From: Cryptomeria japonica
Lineage: Eukaryota > Streptophyta > Pinopsida > Cupressales > Cupressaceae
DNA length: 64,000 nucleotides
Reading direction: 5' to 3'
Assembly: GCF_030272615.1 (NCBI RefSeq)
Contig: NC_081409.1
Coordinates: forward strand, 209,419,190 to 209,483,189
Shown: piece by piece, positions 35,435 through 48,650 of the stretch
Position numbering within the stretch: the first letter of the stretch is position 1
Layout of the letters: every line of letters starts with the position of its first letter
Position numbers and translations under genes: made by a program
Notes under the pieces: generated by a model
What the model was told of the DNA's origin: nothing
The model's database searches: none
The model's input: the letters and a program-made list of their open reading frames with translations, nothing else

Positions 35435-37915
35435 AGAAAAGCAAGGAGGGGTATTAAAATCTGATAGAGGTGAATAATTTACTTCAAATGAATTTGACAA
35501 TTTTTATGAGAAATATGGTATTAGAAGGCATTTTTATACTCCAATAACTCCTTAGTAGAATGGTGTGGTAGAAACTAAGAATAGGACTATTATTGAGATG
35601 GCTAGAACTATGATGAAGGATGTAACTTAGCTAATGTGTATTGGAAAGAAGTTCTACATATTTATATTTACATTCTTAACAAGGTAAAGATATAGTATAT
35701 CATACTAAGACACCTTATGAGATATGAAATGGAAGACCTCCCACTGTGAAGTATTTGAGAATCTTTGGGAATAAGTGTAAATCAAAAGAGATGAAAATGA
35801 TCTCAAAAACTTTGATACTAGAGTAGATGAAGGAATAAATTCTTGGGATATGATACAAATAGCAAGGCATATCAATGTTACAATGGGAGATTCAATAAGA
35901 TAGTGAAGAGTACAAATGTGAAAGTGTGTGAGGTATGAGATTAGACTGCCCCTGAACCCATTCAAGAGACTAAATTTGAGATCATTCTTTTTGTTGTATA
36001 AGAAAAGATGGATCTAGAAGATAGCAATGTGGAAGAGATAGATGAAACTGAAGAAGATAAAGAAAGACCAAAGCAAGCAATCAAGACCTCAAAATATGTA
36101 TAGAGGAATCATTCAGAAGATCAAATAATTAGAGACAAAAATCAAGGAGTTCAGACAAGAAGAAGTATTATAGAGATAAATGAGTAAACAAATTGATATT
36201 TTCTTTCACTTATTGAACCTAAATCATATGAAGAAGTGAGCGAAGAAAAAAGTTAGGTCAAAGTAATGGACGAAGAATTGAATCAAATATAGAAGAATCA
36301 GACTTGAGAGTTGGTACCCAAACCAATGGACATGAATGTGATAGGAAATAAGTGGGTGTTCCAGAATGAAGTGAATGAACAAGGACAAATCAAAAGGAAC
36401 ACGACAAATTTGGTATGTAAAGGCTATTCTCAGGTAGAAGGTATTGATTTTGAGGAAACTTTTTCTCCATTAGCTAGGATGGAAGCTATTAGAATGTTTC
36501 TTTTTTTTCTTAAAATAATTTCAAGGTATATCAAATGGATGTTAAGTCACCATTTCTAAATGGATAATTGGAAGAAAATGTATACATTGAACAACTAGAT
36601 GGATTTAGATTATCAAAGGATTTGTATGTGGTTTGCAGGTTAAAGAAAACAATAAATAGACTCAAGAACCTAGAGATTGGTATGCTAGATTGGATATATA
36701 TTTGTTACAACAAAATTTTAGGAAAAGTACTACAAACAATAATATTTATTTTAAGATTGAAGCAATAAGTTGTTGATTGTTGTTGTTTATCTTGATAATA
36801 TTATCTTTGGAGGAAGTGATAGTTTGTGTTAGGAATTTGCAGAAGGAATTTGAGATGTTTATGTTTGGAGAGATGTCACTATTTATTGGTCCTCAAGTCA
36901 CTCAGTTGGATAATAGAATCTTTATTTATCAAGCTAAGTATGCCAAATAGATGTTAAAGAAGTTTGATATGGAGAATTGTAAAACTGTTACTACCCCTTC
37001 AGTTGTTGGTTGCAAATTAGGAAAAGATGATACATTTCCAAATGTTGATCAAAAGAAGTAAAAATCTATGATTGTAGGACTAGTATATATTACTACTTCT
37101 AGACTAGATATTATGCAGGGTGTATGTTTGGTTTCAAGATTTTAGGCTAGTCCAAATAAAATTCATGATAAAGTAGTGAAGAGGATTTTTAGATACTTGA
37201 AAGGAAGTTAGGACTTTGGCTTATGGTACAAGAAGGATCAAGCTTTCATGTTGAAAGCATACGTAGATGCTGATTGAACCAAAAGTGTTGATGACAAGAA
37301 GAGTACTAGTGGTGGTGCATTTCTTTTTGGGAGAAATATTGGTTTCATGGATAAGTAAGAAGCAAGAGTCAGTGTCATTAGATCCACTGTAGAAGTTGAA
37401 TATATTGCAACAACATCTTGTTGTACTCAAGTTATGTGGATTAAGAATACTTTTAAGGTTGTCAGAGTAGCATATGACGAGGCTATTCCTATTATGTGTG
37501 ATAATACCAGTGATATAAACATTTCAAAGAATCTAGTTATGCATTCAACAACAAAAAATATCTCAATCTATTATCATTTATTACTTGAGAGAGTTTTGTA
37601 GAGAAAGAAGTCAGTTTGGAATAAATTTCTACAACATAATAGGTAGCATATATTCTTACTAAGGCATTAGTGAAGGATACTTTTGATTATCTTAGGAAGA
37701 AGTTAAGGATTATGTCCCCTCCTTTTTCTAACTAGATACATTTTAGTGGTGCATCTTTCTAGGGGGAGATTCAATGCTTATCCTTTATCTCCTTGATTCA
37801 TGTTGTTAATGCTCTCAAGGGGAGAAATGGTGTGTGTTGGTTAGTATGTTTTACAACACCCTTTGTCATTGTGGTCAAAGGGGGAGAGATTTTTTGTAAG
37901 AGTGAGAGAGAGAGA

Positions 37916-37976
<61 letters not shown>

Positions 37977-38064
37977 GTTGTGAGATTGGGAGAGCGAGTT
38001 TTTCTAAGATCGGAGAGAGTTGTGAGATTGTTTAATTGTTGCCATCAATGACAAAAGGGGAGAT
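35435..38064 (+). pseudogene. Copia D integrase-reverse transcriptase-RNase H, heavily decayed
   Basis: The left end starts inside integrase (SDRGE, then YGIRRHFYTPITP). Two TAG codons at 35553-35558 replace the QQ that normally precedes NGVVE. Reverse transcriptase starts near 36311 (VPKPMDMNVIGNKWVF, GYSQVEGIDFEETFSPLARM). Its active site near 36790 reads YLDN rather than YVDD. RNase H fragments lie near 37380-37560 (VEVEYIATTSC, MCDNTSDINISKNLVMHS). Stops occur every few dozen codons and the frame changes often. Gag, protease and the 5' LTR are missing. The coding homology ends near 37690, and the rest is untranslated 3' sequence ending in a polypurine tract (AAAAGGGGAGAT, 38053-38064). 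Confidence 0.8.
37898..37974. repeat. (GA)n microsatellite in the copia D 3' region
   Basis: An almost pure GA repeat of about 75 bases with two GTGA interruptions near its start. The Arg/Glu peptides it encodes are artefacts. Confidence 0.95.
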
Positions 38065-38901
38065 TGTTAGAAGAATGAACTTGTATGGTTTTCATCAATG
38101 CCAAACCTGGTTATCTAGATGGATATTGGTTCAAATATTCTCTTGGTTGTTGTAGTTGTGTTTTGTGTTTTAGATAGTAATTTTGGTGTTGGTCATGACA
38201 TCTTGTGCACAACATGGCCCGGAAAGATTTTTGGCTCCCTTTGAATATGTTGCTAATTGTTTTGCAGTTTAGTGGATCATATTATTTTGGTCTGGATATG
38301 TTTTGAAAGTTATATTGAGATGTTGCTATGAGACTCACCATGTTGTGTGCAGATCCGCATGGAGTATTTTGCATTGGAAGAGGTTCGGTGGCTGAGTGGT
38401 TGTTATATCTACATGTTACATTTGGTAACAAATTTGGAGGATGTATTAGCATGCGTAGATCATTGGATCAATTGTGGAAGGATGTATTATAATTTATGTT
38501 TTGGTTTCCTCTTTCTCCTAGAATGCACAGATTTGAGTATTTTAGGTTCAAGTGGCTTATTTTGTGTAATATTGCTTATTCTGTTTTGGTCGACCCTCAA
38601 TTAGGTTTTCAATGTTGTATCTCATATTTAAGATGTGCAAATGAATGAGCAGTATGTTATGGGAAGTGGTTTGTTTGTGAATTGATGAGAAGTGCATGCA
38701 GATGATATGCAAGCAAATTTGTGGTTGGGTGGACATAAATGTCTTCACGATCAATGTTGGCACACACCTTGAGATGTGGTGGAGTGATGGAGGAAAAGTG
38801 GATTTTGAATTTTGAAATTTTGTGCGAGGAGTGAACATGAATTTTGGGACATAAGGACCCAAAATGGATGAAAGAGGTGATGGAAGAATAGATTTGGAAG
38901 G
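38065..38901 (+). repeat. 3' LTR fragment of copia D
   Basis: The LTR starts TGTTAGAAGAATGAAC immediately after the purine tract and contains atcaatgcc, the copia-typical early motif. It is cut or ends at 38901, where an opposite-strand LTR begins. Confidence 0.6.
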
Positions 38902-41168
38902 TGTTGAAGAACACAAATGGACACTGAGAGGGGGGGGTGAATAAGTGTATTTTAAAGATTTAAATGTGTGTTAATACTGAGACTACAAATTAATTAAGAA
39001 CACACACACATGTGCAAAAAACCACAACACCATATTTATGAGGAAAACCCAATGTGGGAAAAACCTCGGTGAGAATAGCTATTGGAGTCTACTGCTCCAA
39101 TCCAGCCTCACAGTGAATAACAATTTACAATGTTTAGGGCACCAAACCAAGGAGCACCAACCCCTGATTTTATGAGAACCTACTCAAAGGAGCACCTACC
39201 CTTGCTCTGAGCACCCACTCAAAGATTTATAGTAATTATTAAAGTTTACAATGCAGTGATGAAACCTTGTTACAAATGAGTTTTGTAACACTTACAAATT
39301 TCTCATATCTTGAGAATGAATTTCTTTGCCTGCTGAAGTTCCTTCTATGTTTCTTCTTCTTCCTCTATCTGGATTTATTCTTCTCTTTTCTCTTTGCTTA
39401 CTCTCTCTCTATTTCTGTGGATGTCTCTAATTTTTCCTAGCAGCAACATCCTCACTTCCCACGCACACTTCTCAAAAAAAAAAATTCCACTTCTATCAAA
39501 TCACATTTTCTAGCTCTGCAAAATCAACTCTGCATCGAAGAATATTTTCCCCTCCAAATCTACAATTTAAAATTAATTCATTTGTCTCTCCAGGTTTCAG
39601 TCTGTAGCAGATTTAATTTTCTTTCTTGGATCTACCATCTGCATTAAATGACTCTTCTCTATTTTTCTAAAAGTTCTCTGTATTGAGTTGCTATATTTAG
39701 CAAACTCAATCTATCCAACTATTTGATTCTGCCTCTGTCGATTACCTTGATCCCTTTAACCATCTTCTACTGGATCGCCATTAATGCATTTTCCATCCTC
39801 TATCAACTGACCTTGAAAATATCAACAACTACGTCCATCGTCACTGACTTTTGCTTATCTGATTCGTTCTTTGTCTACCAGGAAACCACGTGTCTTTATA
39901 TTCTTCATCCAGATCACTTGGTCAAGGTTGGTCAGCTTCCACATAAAACCTTTGTGCTTATCAGCATACATAAGTGTCATCAATAATCTTCATAATCGAC
40001 ATCCAAATCACCTAGTCAACCATGGTCAATCGCCACATGGACAATTGTGCTTATTGGGCTGCCACTTTGTTGATAAAAATACCTTTAATAGCCATGATGA
40101 CCTTAAACTCTATCGCTGTGGGATGGAAGGCCATTTTTCCTTTTAACTTGCCTCGCATAATCATTCACACACTCATTTTACCCATGCAGGCTGGCAAGAT
40201 GCACCATCTTTCTGCCTCTACTCAACCCGTGGGATCCTCTTTCCATCCTTCTGTAGGTTATGGGATAGTGGGATCCTTCACTCGCTTCACTATCTTATCC
40301 TGCACGACCATTGCACATCCATCTTGAATGATGAGAGATAGCAAGACCCATTCACCACTCTCTTCATGTTACCTCACACGAGCATGATCTTGTCTTACTT
40401 AGCTCCATGACATCATCTTGTCTTTGATGATGTGGGATAGCAGGAAGCCCAAATCTTGTCTTTGTCCTCTTAACCCCACATGGTCACCTTTCACATGTCC
40501 ATCATTCCACGAGATGGAGAGAAGCATCTCTTGCTTCTCCTTATGTTACCTCGCAAGACCTTCAATCTCAACTCAAGCAAGTCATGAGATAGCGAGGGTT
40601 GCTATGCCCTGCTTGTAGTTATCCCACACGGACACCATGCACACTCTTTGCATGGTGTGGGATAGCAGGGGACACATTTCCCTTTGAATTTTCCTGCCCT
40701 ACATGGTCAGCCAAGGCTCAAAAAATTTGTTGTAGGATAGTGAGGGGTCTTTGATCTTTATGAAATATTTATCTCGTACTACTCGTGAATTATTCTTTTC
40801 AACGTTGTGGGGAGCTGCAGATGGCCTTTTCTTTGTTCAAGTGTTATCCCGGATGGTCTCTTCCCTGTATTCGAACACACCGTGGGACCCATGGATACAC
40901 GAGAACCAAACTCTTGTTGCCACTTGGAAATCATGATGTACAAACCACAACATGGGACTCGATGACCATTGTTGACATGTGGAGACAATGAGTCTAGTCG
41001 AAACCCTTGTAGCATAACATGACGTGTTATTCACAAAATAACCTACATGTTATGTACAACTGCTACCTGATTCTCTACAACCTATTGACATCCATTGACA
41101 TCATGACTTCTCCTTGCTATTCTGCAACCACTTGACATCCTTTGAGATCAATGACAATAATGCCAACA
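38902..41168 (-). repeat. Reverse-strand copia LTR without internal region
   Basis: On the reverse strand it starts TGTTGGCATTATTGTCATTG (41168) and ends near CTTCAACA (38902), about 2267 bp. Near its end it has CACCCCCCCCTCTCAGTGTC and, further in, TTTTTCCCACATTGGG, both typical of plant copia LTRs. No copia internal sequence lies on either side. The flanks (GAAGG and ATTGT) do not match, so either the ends are slightly misplaced or it is the remnant of a rearranged element. Confidence 0.7.
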
Positions 41169-41857
41169 ATTGTGAAATATGTAGATGGATGATTGAGGGA
41201 AGCTTTTGGAACAAGCCTGGATGCCAATTTTGATTTTTCTTTGGTACACAATGCTCTTATGAGAATTCACATTGATTTTATTTTTTCTTTTCTTTTTGGT
41301 TCTTTGGAACACACTGCTTCTATGAGCAATTTAGGAACCCACATGGTTTTTAATTTTTGTTTTTGCTTAATGGGCCTTTTTTGGCCTTTTGGATATATAT
41401 ATAAAGGTGGAAGTGCCACTTAATATATTTTATTTATATAAAGCTAATTCAAAGAGCTCCTGAAGAAAAGAACCAGTAAGAAAAACTCCGATTCTTTCTC
41501 TACAATACATAGAAAGGTTATGAGATTTAAATCTCAAATATGCCAAAAAATACAATATCTTATAATGTCCAGAATACCAAGTGCCACAAAACATCCCCCA
41601 GTATCGAATGCTTTCTGGAATATATTGAACAAGGTGCAGTCTGAACCAAAACATCATGAGAGTTGTACACATTTACATAGCAGTCCACAATCTGTCTCAC
41701 TTATGCATTTATCCAACTTACAATCCAGCATGCTTCTCAAATCGACATCCATTCACAACATACAGATACAACAAAACCACATGACCTTGCACTTATAATA
41801 CCACACATACCAATTTATATCATTATGAAAAATACCACTGCTTAGCTATATGTAATA
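41169..41857. other. LINE 3' untranslated region and unassigned DNA
   Basis: Sequence up to ~41420 is unassigned. From ~41420 the reverse strand (agctttatataaataaaat) looks like the end of the LINE 3' untranslated region, but I see no clear poly(A) tail or target duplication. Confidence 0.4.
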
Positions 41858-44800
41858 TTATCCTGTACCCATATCCTCCAAAATTTTCCCCTTGAGAATT
41901 GGATAACAATCGAAGTCACAATTCAGACCCATCATATTAAGTTCCTCCTTGGAACTTCCCATATTTGCCAAATGATCTGCAACCCGGTTCCCTTCTCTAT
42001 ACACATGTGAAATGGTAATGTTTGTAAATGTATCAATTAGTGTCCATGCTTGTTCAAGTAAATATCTTATCTACCAATTATCAATATTTCTCTTTATGCA
42101 AGCATTGATAATAATAGCTGAATTGCCTTCAATGTGAATATAAGAGATGTTCAATTTTTTTACTAGTAGAATGCCTTCAAGTAAAGCATATGCCTTTGCA
42201 AAGTTGTTAGTACCCGATGGAATGAAAGCAGATTTCAAAGAAAAAACACATCTTGTTTGATCCCTTATGCATACTCCTATCCCTGCATCACCCGGGTTCC
42301 CTTTAGAGGAGCCATCAAAATTTAATTTGAAATGCATTGAATCTAGAGGACACCATTTCACTTTATTTTTATCAATTTTACTAGTTCTCACTCTTGGAAG
42401 ACAAGGTGATATAGGAATAGAGATGCCCTTCCAACAATTAATAACTTGACCATCCCAAGAAGTAAATTCCCTATTTGAATTGAACTGATTTGAAACATGA
42501 GAATTAACCAGTTCTAATACTGATATTTTCAATATAATTGAAAATATCAGAAATAGGAGATGTTTGCTTTCTAAAAATACGCTTATTTCTTTCCCACCAA
42601 AGTGACCATACTACTATGGATGGGATCACTTTCCAAATACATACAAAAAGAGAGGACGAGTATAAGACTGGCCATGACTAGAACAAATCCCATACATTAT
42701 TTGGAAGAGGGGTGCTAAAGGAAAGCTTATCAAGCACAAACATCCAATAATAGTGAGCAAAATCACATTGGAGGAGGAGATGATCTAACATTTCACTGTG
42801 TTCACTGCAAAGTACACAAGCAAATGGATGTGCAATATTCAATTTAACAAGTCTCTCATTGGTGAGTATTATCTTATGTAGAGAAAGCCAAGTAAACATC
42901 CCTACCTTGGGAAGAACACTGTTGTTCCAATAGAAACTATAGGCTCTTTATGAATAGGATTGAACAAATATATGATGAATTTCCTTATACCCTTCCTTGA
43001 TAGAGTACTTTGAGTTCTTCGCAGGGCACCGTATCAATTTATCCAAACCATTAGAGATAAAGATAATGTGGTTCTTGAGAATAAAAGAAAATTTTACCTT
43101 TTGACCCAAGGAGATTGGGAGTAGAGTTGGCTTCTTCCAAATGACACGATTTGAAGGCTTCTCAAGATCATCTATATAATCATAAAGGTGAGAACCCCAA
43201 TGAGCAGTAAATATAGGGATCACATCTACTAGGGATTCCTCAAGCTTAAGAGGGGGGAGGCCACTCCATGAATCATGCCAAAAGTTGTCTTCTTTGCCAC
43301 TATGTACTTGCCACGATAAGTATCTAGTAATCACATTCCTAGAGTCCATCATGAAGTTCCAAACTACAAACCCCGATGGAGGATCAAGGATAGTAAATAT
43401 ACATGAAGGGGTAGGAGTATCTAAATACTTTTCTTGCATAATTTGACACCACAAAGAATGTGGTTTTTCATATATATTCCAAACTAGCTTTCCCCCAAAG
43501 GCCTTATTCCTTTTTGAAAGATCGTGCAGGCCCACCTCGCCCGTAGATTTGCTTGGAGTCATTTTGTTGAGAGACACAAGCAGGATCTTTTTATCTTCTA
43601 AAAGATTACCTTTCCAAATAAAATTTTGAATAATTTTCTCGATTTGAGAGACAATAGATTTTAGGGCTTGAAGGACTAAAATGTAGTAGTTTGGAATTGT
43701 AGCCAGAACAGTTTTGGCAAGAAGGATTCTGCCTGACAGAGATAACCATCTAGCTTTCCACACAAAGTTTTTTCTTTTTAATTTGTCAATCACAAAATTC
43801 CAAAAAGAAGGTTTCCTTGCTCCTATAAAGAAAGGGATACCCAAGTACAATGATGGAAGAGAATCCATTGGAAAGCCCAATATCTGGATAATGATGTTAG
43901 ACACCATTTCAAAAGTATTGAATATGAATAGTTTAAATTCCTGCACGCTGATTTTCTGTCTAGATCCAGAAGTATATATGTCCAATATTTTCTTAATATG
44001 CCTTTCTTCTTGTATATTTGAACAACCAAATAAAAGTGTATCATCTACAAATAAAGTGTGGGTGATAGAAATTGAGGTATTAGGGATGCATACCCCCTTC
44101 CAAAGACCCAAACTCAACTGCTTATTGACCATTCTGCTAAAATCTTCTGCCATGATAATGAAGAGAAAAGGTGATAGTGGGCCACCTTGTCGAACTCCTT
44201 GGGTGGCTTGAAAAAATCCAGAAGGATTACCATTAACAATAACTAAAAAATGTTCCCTAGAGAGGCAATTTTTGATCCATTTGCACCAATTGTCAAAAAA
44301 GCTGAACTTTTTAAGCACTCTCAAAAGAAAGGACCAACATACTTTATCATATGCTTTCAACATGTCTAATTTATCTATAAAAGTAGGGGACTATGAAGAG
44401 TTAATTGAGTGCAAAAATTCATGGGCCACAAGCGCACCTTCTGATGTTTCCCTACTAGGAACAAAACCTCCTTGTTGAAGAGATATTACTTTAGGTATAA
44501 AGGATTTTAATTGGAGATAGATAGCTTTTGTGAAAATCTTGTACACTGAATTACACAATGAGATAGGCCTAAAATATGAAAATTTTTGAGGGTTATTAGA
44601 TTTGGGGATAAGAGCAAGACGGGTTAAATTGAAGTTCTTGAGAATAAAAGCTTTTTGTCTTGACTCCTCCAAAGACATTAAAAGATCAAAGCCTAAAATG
44701 TCCCAACACTTTGAAAGAATAGTATGGTGAAACCATCAGGGCCTAGAGACTTTTCAGGAGCCATCAAAACTACCACCTCTTGTAATTCAGCAAGAGAGAA

Positions 44801-46136
44801 AGGTTGCATCAGATAATCATTATCACGTTGTGAAATCAGACAAGGAATGGAGTCTAGCAATATGTTGATAGTGGACTCCTTAGGAACAAAAGGAGGGGAG
44901 GGAGAAAGAAGATTTTTATAGAAGAGTTCACCCTCTTTCCTAATTTCTTGTTCATTAGTTAATTTTACCCCCAAAGAAGAGGCATTTATAGAAACGATAG
45001 TAGATGTAGCTTTCTTAATCTTTGCAGATGCCTAGAAGAATTTAGTATTTTTATCCCCTTCTTTTAGCCATAGTTCCCTTGATTTTTGTCTCCAATATTC
45101 CTCCTCTCTAGAGCATAATTCTTCCCAGTAGCTTTGTAAATGCAACTTCTTTGAGAAAGTTTTTGGATTAATCCTAGTAGAAAAGATAAGTTCATTGACA
45201 TCCTTTAATTCCTTCTCTACCTTTGTTTTTTCTGCAAAGATAATTTTGAATACTTCCCTATTCCAGACTTTGATATTTGCTTTTACAAACTACATTTTCA
45301 TATAAAGTTGAAACATTTTGTTCCCCCTTGGAGAAGAGGGCACTCACCCACCATTGACGAAGCAGAGCATGAAAGTGTGGGTGCTGAAACCACATTCTTT
45401 CAAACTTAAAAGAAGATCTATGATGAGAAACTTCATGTTTATCTAGGCATAATGAGATAGGAAAATGGTCAGATCCAGAGAACGATAGAATTTTAGAGCT
45501 GAAAGTATATTTCTGAAGGATCCATTCATATGAAGTGAAAAACCTGTCCAATCTAATTGCAATTTGAAGGGAAGTTCTTCGGTTTGTCCATGTAAATTGA
45601 CCATTAGAAGGTGAAATGTCAGAAAGGGCGTTATCAGAAACAAAAGATCTAAAGTCTTCAATCACCTTGGACGTTGTAGGATTGCCTCCCTATTTCTCAT
45701 CCTGAGACAAGATGGCATTAAAATAATCTCCAAAGATGATTTTTTGAACTCCTTGTTGTTGGATTTGACAAGTTATAGTATTCCAAAGAGCATGTTTCTC
45801 TTGAGGAGCTGTTGGGCCATAGATATTAAAGAGAACAAAGGATAAATCAAAATTTTCAATAAGAATAAGATGCCAATTTGTCCCTTGGCTCAAAGTTTTT
45901 TCTTTGATTGTCCTAGTATTCCACAAGGTTAGAATACCATCAGAAGCCCCTATTGCAAGAATATGTATGAAATCCCATAAAGTCCATTTTTTAAAAATAT
46001 TTTGAGAGGCTTCATCTGACAGCTTTGTTTCTTATAATAAAATGATGTTTGCTTGGGAGGAATCCAGCCACTGCTTGATCTCTCCCCTCTTGTCAGAGGC
46101 ATTCAAACCTCTGACATTCCAAGATATGATCCTCAT
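41858..46136 (-). pseudogene. LINE ORF2: endonuclease-reverse transcriptase-RNase H
   Basis: It starts at ATG 46136 with MRIISWNVRGLNASDKRGEI, an APE-type endonuclease. The catalytic Glu (ETK) is kept but a TAA replaces the Gln before it, and the GGDFN block reads GDYFN near 45740. Reverse transcriptase (about 44700-43900) has FRPISLCNSVYKI, LDMLKAYDKV, GVRQGGPLSPFLF and the site FVDD (usually FADD). A zinc-binding segment follows near 42800 (CVLCSEHSEMLDHLLLQC). The RNase H near 42300-41860 has FDGSSKGNPGDAGIG, but the next catalytic Glu reads Lys (FAKAYAL) and the Asp of GDS reads Asn (EGNSA). A TAG sits where WQIR is expected. It ends at GTG-TAA 41858. Most pieces share one frame, so the protein would be about 1420 residues. 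Confidence 0.9.
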
Positions 46137-48000
46137 TTCATTCGAGAAGAACAACATGTTCTTCTCGGTCTTGTGTGGGGTGAAAACTTATCTACAATTG
46201 TAGTTTGGATACCTGCTGTGATCTCTTCTTGGGTTTTAAGAATCTTTGGCTTCCGACCTCTTTTTTTAGGTGTTTTATATAACATAGGAGATGAAGAAAC
46301 TGTTTGAACAAGAGAGAGATGTTGAGAAAAATCAAAGTCAAGTTGTGTGGGAGGCCGAAAGGGCTGATATGAATTATCTTCAGCCACAAGGTGTTCAACA
46401 TGACTAGATTATAATAAGTATGAGGAAATGGGTGGTGAAGTATTAAGAAAAAGAGGCAAAGCATCAACAACATGGACACCCTAAATTTATGGAAATTCCT
46501 CAAGAGCAATTTCATCTATCAAGTTCAATGCAACAAAGATAAGGATATCATGTGCCATTAATTCAATAAGTGGAGTATCTGATGAGGATACAACAATGGG
46601 AGGACTGTGATGAATCACATGGAAAGGTTGGCAATTAAACATCAAGCTGTGAATCAGGTTGACCTTTGCATTCTGTGATATATAGATTTCCTAGAATTGA
46701 GTATCTAAGGTTCCCACAGAAGTTAGACTCAAAAAAGAAGAAGTGGGTTTCCTAAAGAGAGAGGAAGCGAATATTTTCTTATACAACCAATCAACTAGGA
46801 TTGAAGAGTAGTGGATCTTAAAAGATACTTTCTTGTATCTACCCCCTAAGTTTTGCATAGAACTTAAACCAAAAATAGCAACTTGATAGTGAGGAGATTT
46901 CTTCAAATTGGAGGGCTTTGTTCTTTTTTCTGCTGGAAGTAAAGCATCGGTCATAGAGCCCAAAAAGGATTGAGAAGGAATCAGAGAGAGAGGAGGAACA
47001 TCTTGAAACTAAACACCCTAGAAAGGCCTTGCAATACTATCAACATTGTTCAGAGGTACGGAGCTCTCTGTTGAGTCAACTACACTTGTTGTTCCATTTG
47101 GTGTAGAAGGAGGAGACTGAGCAAATTGATAAAAGGAGCATTTATGGTAATTAGTCACAAAGTTCTTGCAAACCCTAACAACATCAATGCCCAATCCTTG
47201 ACACTGCGAATTAAAATGACCCAATTTATCTATTCGGTCATCAATATCTCTAGTACCCTGTATGCAAATGTCTTGATTCCATTTCCCTATGGAGGAAGTC
47301 ATTATAATGGACTTGGGAAGTGGATTTGTGAGGTTTAGCAATAAGCATACCCTGACGGTTAAATGGGCAAGTTCATATGGATAAGATCATGCTTGATAAA
47401 AATACCCATTTGTTTAGCCAAAATTTCCACAATATTTGGATCATGATATTCAAACGAGAGCCCTGAGAGAGTAATCCAAAAAAGCATGAAAAGAGGGGGA
47501 GCTGACTCCAGGCTAAAATTTGGAACCCATGCCAAAGTGATAATACCAACACCCTTACAGAACCATCCCTTATATCTCTGAACATAATTTCTATGTTCTT
47601 TAGAATAAAAAATGACAATAAAAAAGAGAGACTGCTTATCCATCAAAAAAATATCCTTCAAGCCCATCCAATTCTATTAAGCCCAAAATGAAAGTTGCAT
47701 AAAGGAAATAGTAGAATGAAGTTTACCAATGAGGGATGTGGCGCATAGCAGATCTATTTGAGGCTGAATAAGGTGGTCCGGCAAAATGATCTTATACACA
47801 CCTTCAGATTTGCTTGATTTTCCAATATTAACAACAATCTTGTTCTTTGGCGAGATTGGAGCCTGGCTACCCTCTTTAGCTGTATCATTTAGATGTTACC
47901 CATTACCTTCTACAGCTGAATTTTGTGCTTGTGGATCAGGAATAAATATGCAAGGGGTTTTCTTTCTCCAACTCTGTATAATCTATTTTGGTTTGAAGGG
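46133..48000 (-). pseudogene. LINE ORF1, nucleic-acid-binding protein
   Basis: ORF1 ends at TGA 46133-46135, overlapping the ORF2 ATG as ATGA. The upstream part (47990-47360) reads PISPKNKIVVNIGKSSKSEG, YKIILPDHLIQPQIDLLC, MGLKDIFLMDKQSLFFIVIF and ITLAWVPNFSLESAPPLFML, which fits the DUF4283 region of plant LINE ORF1. A CCHC-like knuckle near 47200 is degenerate: KLGHFNSQC keeps His and the last Cys, but the first pair is lost. The C-terminus has a basic KTPKKRGRKPKIL patch (near 46260) like an AT-hook or nuclear signal. Stops and frame changes occur throughout. Confidence 0.7.
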
Positions 48001-48199
48001 TGCTCCTTGGCATAAGTTGTTTATTGGGAGATTGTTTGGGGTTGAAAGAAATTTGGGGTTTATCAACTGGGTATTGTTTGGCCAAGTCACATATGATGGA
48101 AGATTAGTAGTATTAACCTATGATTCAGATAAAGAATGATGTGAGAATGGTGGTTTCCCCTCACAAATGTCAAACAGGGGCTGTGGTGTTCGATCTAGT

Positions 48200-48650
48200 C
48201 AGCATGCAAAACAATGTCGCATGAATCTTCTTTCTCTCCTCTTATCCCAAAGCTTTCCTAGAAACCGCTGGACTCCATCAAAAGAGCATCTATTCTTTGA
48301 TATATCATTGTGTAGCTGCCACATAGCCTACCTAACTCCCACAGGTCCAGGTCATAGTAGCCCTGGTTGCATGTTTCGTTGCATCACTCCAAGTTACTCA
48401 ATGCTCAACTTCCTCTCACCATGCATGATCTCGCTACCTCACGACCTCCATCGATGGCCGCCTGCACAGTCTCACTACCTCATGGTCTTTCTTGCAGCTC
48501 CCATTGCCAACACCCGACATGGCCTCACCTGCAACTCCCATCACCACCACCAAACCTCGCTGCCGCCTCACATCCTCCTATAATGGCCACCTGCAGCCCT
48601 GCCGCCAACCCTCGTAGCCTCTCGGCTTAGGGTTTGAGAGGATAGTGTTC
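48200..48650 (-). other. GC-rich probable LINE 5' region
   Basis: It is richer in GC than its surroundings, with GCCGCC-, CACCACC- and CATGG-type words. It lies upstream of ORF1, where plant L1 elements often carry a GC-rich promoter or leader. Long open stretches here reflect composition. Confidence 0.4.

Larger units (their letters stand above)
41420..48650 (-). mobile_element. L1-type LINE, nearly full length, reverse strand
   Basis: It has ORF1 (~48000-46133) and ORF2 (46136-41858) with endonuclease, reverse transcriptase, zinc knuckle and C-terminal RNase H, plus a GC-rich 5' region. This is the plan of plant L1 elements that acquired an RNase H. Terminal duplications were not identified, so both ends are approximate. 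Confidence 0.8.

Noticed and set aside
37793-38051. Arg/Glu-repeat proteins
   Set aside because: They are translations of the (GA)n microsatellite.
38902-41168. Confident solo LTR with target duplication
   Set aside because: The flanking pentamers do not match, so I list it only as an LTR without internal region.
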